Part shown: one piece after another, positions 1-7,100 of the stretch
Position numbering within the stretch: the first letter of the stretch is position 1
How the letters are laid out: each line of letters begins with the position of its first letter
From: a virus
IMG/VR virus record: IMGVR_UViG_3300001683_000100
Location: 1-21,190 of that record
Strand: one strand, 5' to 3'
DNA: 21,190 nt
The notes under the pieces: model-generated
Told to the model about the DNA's origin: nothing
Database searches by the model: none
The model's input: only the letters and a program-made list of their open reading frames with translations
Program-made: the position numbers and the translations under genes

Positions 1-64
1 TGATGGGGGTTTGAGAATATACAAAACTCATTACCATCATGAGGCTTAATAAAAATTTACGCAA
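1..64 (-). CDS. Secreted protein, N-terminal fragment with signal peptide (partial)
   Basis: Only the first 21 codons are inside the window; the gene continues past base 1. The reading begins at a TTG codon (64 to 62), preceded by the strong ribosome binding site GAGGAG (77 to 72) with about seven bases between. The visible protein starts MRKFLLSLMMVMSFVYSQ: a short basic n-region (Arg2, Lys3), a hydrophobic core and a plausible cleavage site around VYS-Q, which is a classical Sec signal peptide without a lipobox cysteine. The product is therefore probably exported from the infected cell or inserted in the envelope. It lies downstream of the tail genes but is separated from them by a 135-base gap with its own promoter-like motif. 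The function cannot be told from 21 residues. The TTG start is inferred from the ribosome binding site; the downstream ATG codons (M9, M10) would cut away the basic n-region. Confidence 0.6.
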   Translation of the reverse strand, partial: MRKFLLSLMMVMSFVYSQTPI

Positions 65-96
65 GGTAAATCTCCTCGTTATGTTTTAAGTGAAGT

Positions 97-120
97 AACC
101 TTTTAGAATAAAAAGGGTTT
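97..120. other. Imperfect hairpin in the gap between tail gene and secreted-protein gene
   Basis: AACCTTTT (97-104) can pair with AAAAGGGTT (111-119), with one bulged G and a six-base loop. It lies just after the last tail gene in the minus direction. Read on the minus strand, no clean U-tract follows, so it is at best a weak terminator or an mRNA-end stabilising structure. The rest of 65-199 is very AT-rich and holds only the promoter-like motifs listed separately. Confidence 0.3.
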
Positions 121-121
121 T

Positions 122-144
122 GATTTATTCTTTATATATAAATA
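122..144. promoter_or_regulatory. Putative late-promoter motifs in opposite orientations
   Basis: A plus-strand TATAAATA lies at 137-144, an exact match to the T4 late-promoter octamer. The minus strand carries AATAAATC at 129 to 122, one mismatch from the NATAAATA form reported for cyanophage late promoters. The minus copy is suitably placed to drive the TTG-start secreted-protein gene at 64. The plus copy points toward the tail genes and would give antisense RNA. AT-richness makes chance matches possible; the support is that similar pairs recur in the other main gaps of this window. Confidence 0.35.
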
Positions 145-199
145 TCATATATATAGAAGTTATTTAATCTAATATTAAATATTTTATTGGATATATTAT

Positions 200-1303
200 T
201 TAGTTATCGAATCTGATTGTAAATGAAATATCGTATTCTTTTGGTTTTTTTATTGGTCGGGACAATTTAGCCACTGCTAATAATTCACTCTGATCATTGT
301 AAAGACCCACACTTGTTATATAAGGTCTAAAATCTGAATGTGTTACAAAATTAGAATATGTTCCTGGTGGATTATAAACGGAACTAGTAACATATTCTTC
401 TTGAGTTCCTACTTCATTATAAACAGATGATGTAATATAATCAAAAATACCTTCTTTATAAAATCCAGATAAATCACTTCCCAATAATTGAGAGCCACTT
501 CTACCAGGAGTTACGCTTATATTATCAGAATCGTTATATTCATATTCTTGCACATTACATAAAAATTCATACTCTCTAATAGTTTTAGTTCCTTGGAATT
601 GTAATTCATATCCATCAACCCCATTTAATGTGGCTGCATTTCCATATCTAGAACCAGTGTCTGTAATTGCGATTATACCTTGATCATAAAATACATTCCC
701 CACACATTCCCCCAATACCGTATCAGTTGATCCCGACATTGAAGATGAACGTTTTGCAAAACTCGACGAATATACAGTATCATATAAATGTCCTCGTTCA
801 TCATCTCGTAATACAATAGTAGAATCTGTTAATGAGTTATCTATTAGTGAGATACTTCCAGGTTTTATTTCTTCTCCAAAAAACTTTCTTGGAATGTTTA
901 TGACTGTAACGTTATTGTGAATTTTGTTCATAAATGACCCAGAGGAATCTCTTGGCCATGGATCTTGATTTAATACATATTGAGGATGCGGAGCACCGCC
1001 CCATGGATTATTTTGTTGCTCGTATTTATAAAATAAATGGTATATAGAATTATATACCGGAATATTATAAAAGGTACCTACACTATACCAAGTATCTTTA
1101 TCTTTTCCAAGTGATTCTGATAACGAATTTAGAGTACCAATAGATTTTGATGCTGCTGAACCAGTTTGAAAATTGTGAAAGCTTCCACTAGTACCCTCTA
1201 AAGCAAAAACTCCACTACCGCTATCAGCATCCGTGAATTCATATTCTTTGAATACTTTAAACGGAGTGATTGTTACATTGCCATCTCCAATCGGCTTAAA
1301 CAT
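200..1303 (-). CDS. Tail/baseplate-associated structural protein (paralogue of the next gene upstream)
   Basis: This 367-residue protein has no signal peptide or membrane segment, is rich in Ser, Gly, Tyr and Asn, and is typical of phage tail appendage proteins. Around residues 137-155 it has the segment IPRKFFGEEIKPGSISL, and its C-terminus (about 327-367) contains ITSVGLYN followed by ELLAVAKLSRPIKK and an IRFDN-type ending. The same C-terminal module ends the neighbouring 355-residue protein, so the two are diverged tandem copies. A 15-residue unit beginning Y(I/V)TSSVYN is repeated in tandem near residue 290-320. The start is supported by the ribosome binding site GAGGTGAG just upstream of the ATG, and the gap to the preceding gene is 13 bases. 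It is the last gene of the tail operon. It is probably an adaptor or fibre-attachment protein by position, but this is inference; I know no biochemical function for this family. Confidence 0.7.
   Translation of the reverse strand: MFKPIGDGNVTITPFKVFKEYEFTDADSGSGVFALEGTSGSFHNFQTGSAASKSIGTLNSLSESLGKDKDTWYSVGTFYNIPVYNSIYHLFYKYEQQNNPWGGAPHPQYVLNQDPWPRDSSGSFMNKIHNNVTVINIPRKFFGEEIKPGSISLIDNSLTDSTIVLRDDERGHLYDTVYSSSFAKRSSSMSGSTDTVLGECVGNVFYDQGIIAITDTGSRYGNAATLNGVDGYELQFQGTKTIREYEFLCNVQEYEYNDSDNISVTPGRSGSQLLGSDLSGFYKEGIFDYITSSVYNEVGTQEEYVTSSVYNPPGTYSNFVTHSDFRPYITSVGLYNDQSELLAVAKLSRPIKKPKEYDISFTIRFDN
350..439 (-). repeat. Two-unit tandem repeat encoding 15 residues each
   Basis: Inside the 367-residue tail protein, two consecutive 45-base units encode YITSSVYNEVGTQEE and YVTSSVYNPPGTYSN. 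The first eight residues of each unit (Y, I/V, T, S, S, V, Y, N) and the later G-T pair are shared. It looks like a recent in-frame duplication in a surface loop or stalk just before the conserved C-terminal module. Confidence 0.7.
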
Positions 1304-1316
1304 AGGCTCACCTCAC

Positions 1317-2384
1317 TTAAAAATCAAGTCGTATTTTTATAACAGCTTCCCGCGCTGGAGTCTTTAAGAACGGTTTACTAAGTTTAGCAAGTGCTAATAA
1401 CTCACTATTAGCATTATATAATCCAACCGTAGTAATATAAGTTCTAGGATCAGTTACAAATGTTGGATTTGTTAATTCACCACTTCCAGTATAATATGAT
1501 GGATTTTGACTAAAATTATATCGTTTATTAGTTACTCTGCAAAAATAATGAGTTGATTTAATATCTTCTTCACGTCTTGCTTGGAAATATCCACCTGTAG
1601 TATTAAAACTATTAAATAATCTTGAACTATTATTATCATTAGCATTTGTACTGCGGGCTGTCCCCAAACTAATTCCCTTTTGAGTTGCCCCACTCCCACT
1701 ATCCACAGACGGAGCATCTATATAAAATACTCCCAAATATGGATAAAATCTACCATAATACATTTTAGTTGTTCCAGCAGAATATTTATAATCTGCAGTG
1801 CCAGTTGATATACTACCAGATACTATATTGAAATAAGTAGTTCCTTTAGCTACACTCGAATCCGAAGTAGCGCCACTATCATCAATTAATCTCAATCCCT
1901 TTTCTCCTGGAAGTCTTATTTCCCAGTTGCCTGGGTCAACTTTTTCTCTCATACGAGCTCTAGATACTGATAAAAAATATCCATCTAATGAGGTTTCTTC
2001 ACTGCCATTAGGTCCAAATTCAAAATTAGTTTTGGTTGGTGAAAGTATTATATTTTTAAATTGTGAATAAATTGCCTTAGATGCATCAGTCCCAGTTGTA
2101 GAATTTGTTGATCCACTACCAGCATAATGCCCGTATGCAATACTAAATTGCACTTCTGATGTAGATGAAGATGAGGCCTCTTGTTGTACATCATAATAAT
2201 ACTCACCACTAGAAGCACTTTGTGCAGATGATGAGAAAAATCCTGCTGTAGTAGACCCCTGTGTTAATGTTGTCCCACCAGATGACCATATTCCACTAGA
2301 AACTGTAGTTACTCTGTTAGAAACTATATCTTCAGATAAATCGAATAACTGAAATACACCTGACGTTTTTGTTCCATCTGCCAT
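1317..2384 (-). CDS. Tail/baseplate-associated structural protein (paralogue of the 367-residue protein)
   Basis: This 355-residue protein has a strongly Ser/Thr/Gly-rich N-terminal third (about residues 25-100, many SSG and GST runs). A middle segment with KVDPGNWEIRLPGEKGLRL (about 148-167) corresponds in position and pattern to the FFGEEIKPGSISL segment of the next gene. The C-terminal module begins ITTVGLYN, continues ELLALAKLSKPF and ends in IRLDF. By my alignment more than half of the last 40 residues are identical to the neighbour. The start is supported by AGGAG seven bases before the ATG. It lies in the tail operon between the basic 163-residue protein and its paralogue. Together these two could form alternative or stacked subunits at the baseplate or fibre base; this is inferred from position and duplication only. 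Confidence 0.7.
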   Translation of the reverse strand: MADGTKTSGVFQLFDLSEDIVSNRVTTVSSGIWSSGGTTLTQGSTTAGFFSSSAQSASSGEYYYDVQQEASSSSTSEVQFSIAYGHYAGSGSTNSTTGTDASKAIYSQFKNIILSPTKTNFEFGPNGSEETSLDGYFLSVSRARMREKVDPGNWEIRLPGEKGLRLIDDSGATSDSSVAKGTTYFNIVSGSISTGTADYKYSAGTTKMYYGRFYPYLGVFYIDAPSVDSGSGATQKGISLGTARSTNANDNNSSRLFNSFNTTGGYFQARREEDIKSTHYFCRVTNKRYNFSQNPSYYTGSGELTNPTFVTDPRTYITTVGLYNANSELLALAKLSKPFLKTPAREAVIKIRLDF

Positions 2385-2432
2385 TTTTAACTCCTGTTTA
2401 TATTAAATGTTTTTTTCATAAAAATTATTTCT

Positions 2433-2924
2433 TTATACTCCGGATTGCTTCCCAGTTGATTTTTTACCTGTTAATTTTTCTACAATTTCATCAACCAATT
2501 CTTCTTCAGTCACTTCGTCCTCTATTACACTTCCTAGGTTGCCGGATAGGTCTAAACCCAAATTAGCTAAATTTATTCCACCTGATTTAACTAAATTCTT
2601 TAATGCGTCTGAATCTACCATGCCACTAAATTGACCTGGTTTAATACCGGTTCCTTTTAAATCTTCAACTCCCCTTTTATTCTTTTCTATCTCTTTTTTA
2701 ATCGATCTAGTAGATAAAGTTCCATTTGGTTTAAAAACAAACCCATCTAACGATTTCTTTTTTCTTCCAGATTTAATAGTTATCTCGGTTGTAAAGGGTT
2801 TACCAGATTTTACTCCCTTTCCAGAAACAATCACGGTTTTATCAGGAAAAACTGCGGAAGTATTTCCAACTATATTCTTAGCTATTAAAATAAACTTCTT
2901 TCCTTGTACTATTTTCATTCCCAT
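2433..2924 (-). CDS. Basic conserved phage protein of unknown function
   Basis: This 163-residue protein was not recognised. The N-terminal half (residues 1-60) is rich in beta-type alternation and lysine (GKKFILIAKN, then VIVSGKGVKSGKPF), which suggests a small beta-sandwich or OB-like fold. The middle (70-100) is charged and probably helical. The C-terminus has a run of acidic residues (EDEVTEEELVDEIVEKL, about 134-150) before a short basic tail. It starts three bases after the stop of the preceding gene. The GGAG of its ribosome binding site is embedded in that gene's last codons, so translation is probably coupled. Its place among tail genes suggests a structural or assembly role, for example a tail-fibre assembly factor, but nothing in the sequence proves this. 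Confidence 0.6.
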   Translation of the reverse strand: MGMKIVQGKKFILIAKNIVGNTSAVFPDKTVIVSGKGVKSGKPFTTEITIKSGRKKKSLDGFVFKPNGTLSTRSIKKEIEKNKRGVEDLKGTGIKPGQFSGMVDSDALKNLVKSGGINLANLGLDLSGNLGSVIEDEVTEEELVDEIVEKLTGKKSTGKQSGV

Positions 2925-2927
2925 AAA

Positions 2928-3404
2928 TTAAACTCCGGTATCCATATCTATAATATCACCATCTTTAAACACAACAATGTAAGCATCGTCTGGTAAAGTC
3001 AATATGTATTCTTCATCAGGATAATTTTCGGTGTTTGGTGAAATTACAATATAATCCATAGCTCCAACGGTTTCTGTTGCAGATGGTATTCCAGTTACCA
3101 ACACCACATCTACTGTATCAGCCAATATATCAACCAATGGAAATTTCATTGCTCCATCTTTACCATCCTCGGATACTGCTACAGTTCGTGTTGTGGCTTC
3201 TAATAGCGGCATATTCAAAATAGCATTATCATAATAATCAGGACCATTAGTATGAGTAACATCAAATAGATTATAATCTATTCCATCATCAGCTAATGCA
3301 AATTTACTAATACTCAAATTTCCAGTAGTGGACAATCTCTGCCTCCCCATTTCAGTTAAAACGGCATCTACAAACACAGTTACGCTTTTATCTAAAAATG
3401 CCAT
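2928..3404 (-). CDS. Tail structural protein, shorter copy of a tandem related pair
   Basis: This 158-residue protein has an N-terminal 70 residues that are clearly related to those of the gene immediately upstream. Both begin MA(F/Y)L(D/N)K and share a G-R-x-(R/K)-L pattern near residue 20. Both then have FALADD, a D-Y-x-L-(W/F)-D segment, DYY and PLLE. After residue 75 the two diverge; this copy ends in a short acidic beta-rich tail (YIVVFKDGDIIDMDTGV). Start and stop of the pair overlap as TAATG, which indicates coupled translation. The family occurs next to large baseplate/tail proteins in T4-like phages as far as I recall, but without an assigned role. A baseplate-peripheral or fibre-attachment subunit is plausible. 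Confidence is high that this is a real gene and low for function. Confidence 0.65.
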   Translation of the reverse strand: MAFLDKSVTVFVDAVLTEMGRQRLSTTGNLSISKFALADDGIDYNLFDVTHTNGPDYYDNAILNMPLLEATTRTVAVSEDGKDGAMKFPLVDILADTVDVVLVTGIPSATETVGAMDYIVISPNTENYPDEEYILTLPDDAYIVVFKDGDIIDMDTGV

Positions 3405-4081
3405 TATTCATTTGCCTTATAATTAACTCTAATTGTCAATGCTGCAGTTGCACCAGATGTCTTAGATGCATTTTGAGTGCTTGTAATTCTTTTAGCTTTA
3501 ATTTTCATCAAATTTGTTCCAGACTGTGTAATTAATGTCTGAGATGATCTAAATCTTAAAGATTGTTCTGTCGGTTGAGCAAATCTGCCTGCACTTGAAG
3601 GATCATCGTCCAAATATAAAAATGCTATATTGGTATTCAATAACGTATAAGAATACGGTTCTGGCACTCCACTTAAATTTATTGTAGTTGCCCCCAAATG
3701 ATCCTCTTCCCCCACATTACTTGTATTTTTCCAACTTAAATCTAATATTCCACTGTTAGTATTCACCTTGTTAGCAAATGATCCTCCAATAACTGCCATT
3801 TTTAACCCCTGAGATTTATCTAAATGATCTGTAGATCTTAGTAATTTATATCTCATTACACTTGTTTCATTAGGTACCGGTTCTAACAATGGTAAGTTTT
3901 CAATAACTGTACCGTAATAATCTGATCCCGATGGGTGTGCTGTATCCCACAAAGTATAATCCACCTCATCATCTGCTAATGCGAATTGGGTAACATTAAA
4001 ATTACCTTGAGCTAATTTTTCTCTACCTTTATTGGTAAGGATCGCTTTTAATACTTGCGTTGTTTTGTTCAAATATGCCAT
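3404..4081 (-). CDS. Tail structural protein, longer copy of a tandem related pair
   Basis: This 225-residue protein shares its first 70 residues (MAYLNK, FALADDEVDYTLWD, PLLEPVP) with the 158-residue protein downstream. It has its own C-terminal half (residues 80-225), which is beta-rich and ends in TAALTIRVNYKANE, as expected for a structural beta-sandwich. It is the first gene after a 75-base gap that follows the 1835-residue protein, and this gap holds promoter-like motifs, so it may head a separate transcript. A GGAG site lies 12-15 bases before the ATG. It was probably produced by gene duplication followed by replacement of the C-terminal half; function is unknown beyond presumed incorporation in the tail. 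Confidence 0.65.
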   Translation of the reverse strand: MAYLNKTTQVLKAILTNKGREKLAQGNFNVTQFALADDEVDYTLWDTAHPSGSDYYGTVIENLPLLEPVPNETSVMRYKLLRSTDHLDKSQGLKMAVIGGSFANKVNTNSGILDLSWKNTSNVGEEDHLGATTINLSGVPEPYSYTLLNTNIAFLYLDDDPSSAGRFAQPTEQSLRFRSSQTLITQSGTNLMKIKAKRITSTQNASKTSGATAALTIRVNYKANE

Positions 4082-4156
4082 TTTATTAATTTCTCCGATT
4101 TTATGATATTATCATAGATAACCTTTTACATCTATAAATATATATATAATTTATTT
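4082..4156. promoter_or_regulatory. Intergenic gap with opposed late-promoter motifs and a palindrome
   Basis: The gap carries TATAAATA on the plus strand (4133-4140) and AATAAATT on the minus strand (4155 to 4148, one mismatch from NATAAATA). A perfect inverted repeat, TATGATA-T-TATCATA, lies at 4102-4116. The minus motif could start transcription of the 225-residue gene. The palindrome would then lie in its 5' leader, either as an operator-like site or simply as AT-rich sequence. This is the only sizeable gap inside the tail operon, which supports a promoter here. Confidence 0.35.
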
Positions 4157-7100
4157 TTAAGTGTCTTTTTCATCACTCAAGTCAAATTCTGTTCTTAATT
4201 GTACACTTTCTCTAGGATCACCTACTAATGTGTATGGGTTGGTTAATATGTAAGTAACTGGGGTATAATTTTTTTTACCATTGGCATCTATACTTGAAAG
4301 TGCGGTATTAATAGTATTTTTACTACCTTCAAAATTTATTCTACGTAATCCAGTTTGGTTTTCTGTGATTTTCTCAAAGCTAGATGTAACAAAAGAAACG
4401 GAACTAGCACTTCCAACTAAATAATTATTCTTACTATTATAAATATAATGTTTTCCTTTATTAAATACAGAAAGTCTTTGAGTATCTATCATAGAAATAG
4501 ATTCTGTAAATACACTAATTGGTCCTCCCTTATAAATACTAGATGTAGCGTAATTTGTGCCAAAATGACCAAATTTATCCAATCTATTTAAGTCTCTTAA
4601 TGTAGGTTTATCAAATACTGAATTATCTATTTGTGAATCCCAATACGTATTTTCAGAAATTAAATCATAGGTAGATTCCTCGTCCATTTCTCTATCTAAT
4701 CTGGCTATACTTTGACTTACTTCATGATATTCATTTTCTGCAAATTGTTTTATATAATCTCCATCTTCATCTTTTAAATTGATAGTTTCCTCAAATACTG
4801 GATTTTCATACACTGGATGATTTATAGGTTGTTTATTTCTTTCTAATATATTATTTTCAATTAATACTCCAACAACCGCTTTATTTCTAGCTGGTAATAG
4901 AGATTCTAATTGTTTAAATAGTGAATGATCAAAATAATTTAATAATCTCAAATAATCCCAAAAGTTATTGGCTCCAGTATATTTTTTAAAATATTCTTCT
5001 TTTACTTGATCTAATCCCCTATATTGATATTCAGTATCATCTCTGGAATCCCCCAGATAATTATCAAAATTAAAATCAGACATTTGATTTATTATATCTT
5101 GATTTATCACATCAATAGGACTAAAATATACACCAACTCTATTGGAATCTAATGGCGATCTATCAAATGATGAAACTTCAACACGTTGAGTTGAACTTAA
5201 ATTTATATTTTCACCTATTCTATCCATATATTCAGCAGTTTCAATTCTTACCTTATTATCACTCCTACGAATACCACCCAATTTCGGTAATGGAAATTTT
5301 GTTCTATCAACAACACTAGAATAACTTGTTTCATCTGCGAATCCAGTAGCTATTCCAGCAATCGGTGAAGATTGATCAGTTGAAGTATCTCTAACAGTTG
5401 TATCACTATTATGATTCTTAGATTCATTAAAACTATATCTAAGTGATATATCTTCATAGGAAGCACTCACTGAATTGCCAGTAAATGATTGTGGATTTTC
5501 TACATGTTCATCAAAATATTTTTCTTCCAATGATGATTTCCAAGTTCTAAATTCCATCATAGACCCACTAAACTGTCCACCAAAATCATTTGTAGTATAT
5601 CCACCAATATACATAGATCCTGTGTTGTTATATGCAGTATTATATGATTGGGATACTGCGTTTAAATCTCCTGGCATATTTAAAGATGTTTTTCCAATAT
5701 ATTGTATTACATCTCTACCAGCATCATATTGTTTAGCAACCAAATTATAAATAACATTATTGCCAGATGCATTGGCATGTATTTTATTAAATGTGCCGCC
5801 ATCAAAAAATACTGATCTACGAGGACCATCACTTGGTTGAGTAAATGATAATTGTACTGATATATTCACTGCAGCCTTGCTTATTATTTCTGGAGAAAAA
5901 CTTATTTTTTCCCAATCAGTACTAATACTTTTATCAATGTAGTGATATCCACCTGTAGCAGATTTTGTATTTGGATATCCAACTGGACTCCAGTTAATAA
6001 CTCTACCGTCTGTATCCAATTCTATAACAACCAATCTAGCCGTTACACCACCACCATCTGTTTTTGCATACATAGAAAATTCAAATTTTTCACCAATTGA
6101 CGCGGTTACAAATCTAGCATCTCCAGTATCAACATTTATAATTCCATCCGGATTCCTATATGGATACGAATAAGTTCTACTACCTGGATTATTTTGAGTA
6201 ACTTTTATAGATGTTGCTCCACTATGAGCATCAGTACTAAAACTAGAACTTCCGTTTGCCCATGCCTTAAATGGTACTTGTAATGATCCAGTTTCGAAAT
6301 TATTATTAGTAAATAAATCTTCCGATACTGTATTCTTAGTTAACAGTACAGACCAATAATCCCCATTATAAAATGGAAGTGGTTCTGTTGAGGCTGTTAT
6401 ATATCCTGAAGATCCACTTAATGAGAATGATAATCTACCTATATTATCAGAAGATGCATTATCTTTGAGATATATTCCCAGTTGATCTCCTGATGTTCCA
6501 TTACCAGTCTGTACAAGAGTCATATCAGAACTAGATACTGCTTTATATCTAAACTCAACAGTATTTGGAACTTGAGTTCCACCCAATCCCAACGAATCTG
6601 ACCAAGAGCTAGATACATATTGGGATGATTTAAAATCTAATGCCTTACTAAACTTCCTACTAGTTTCATAAATTGGCTCTACTTCGGTGATAGTAGGTCC
6701 ACCATATTCTCTAACTCTCAATATTGTAGATGGAATTCCATAACAGTTTATTAGTCCACGTAAAGCTTCTACGGTTCCTTTTGATTTCAAAAAGAATGGC
6801 ATATTTGCAATAATTCTTTTCCATATTTCACGTGAAATATCCTGTAGTGATGAACTTGCATAAAGTGATGTAGATTTATTAACAGGGTCTACCGATTTAC
6901 CAAAATAAAATTTATCCAGTTTAGCTAAATCATACCCATCTTGTAAATTCCAACCAAATCCCTGAGCTACTGAATATACTAATTGCTTTGATAATCCCTT
7001 ATCTAATGCTTCATCAATACTATAAATTTGACCAAATTCATCGATATAATTTTTTAAATTATCAAAATGATGTCCTACCATATCCACAAATGTCACAAAA

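Noticed and set aside
1023-1030. Minus-strand TATAAATA inside the 367-residue tail gene as an internal late promoter.
   Set aside because: It is inside coding sequence without a downstream gene start at a sensible distance; in DNA this AT-rich some octamers are expected by chance.
2386-2418. Minus-strand ten-codon reading frame MKKTFNINRS before the 355-residue tail gene, its stop overlapping that gene's ribosome binding site.
   Set aside because: No Shine-Dalgarno sequence precedes its ATG and such short frames are common in AT-rich leaders. It would be attractive as a leader peptide only if conserved.
4102-4116. Inverted repeat TATGATA-T-TATCATA as a repressor operator.
   Set aside because: It is purely AT-rich apart from one pair, unique in the window as far as I can see, and no regulator gene is nearby. 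It is mentioned in the gap entry but not claimed.
5475-5750. 91-codon plus-strand open frame inside the giant tail gene.
   Set aside because: It is antisense to the LamG-like part of a well-supported gene, has no ribosome binding site and shows no recognisable protein features.
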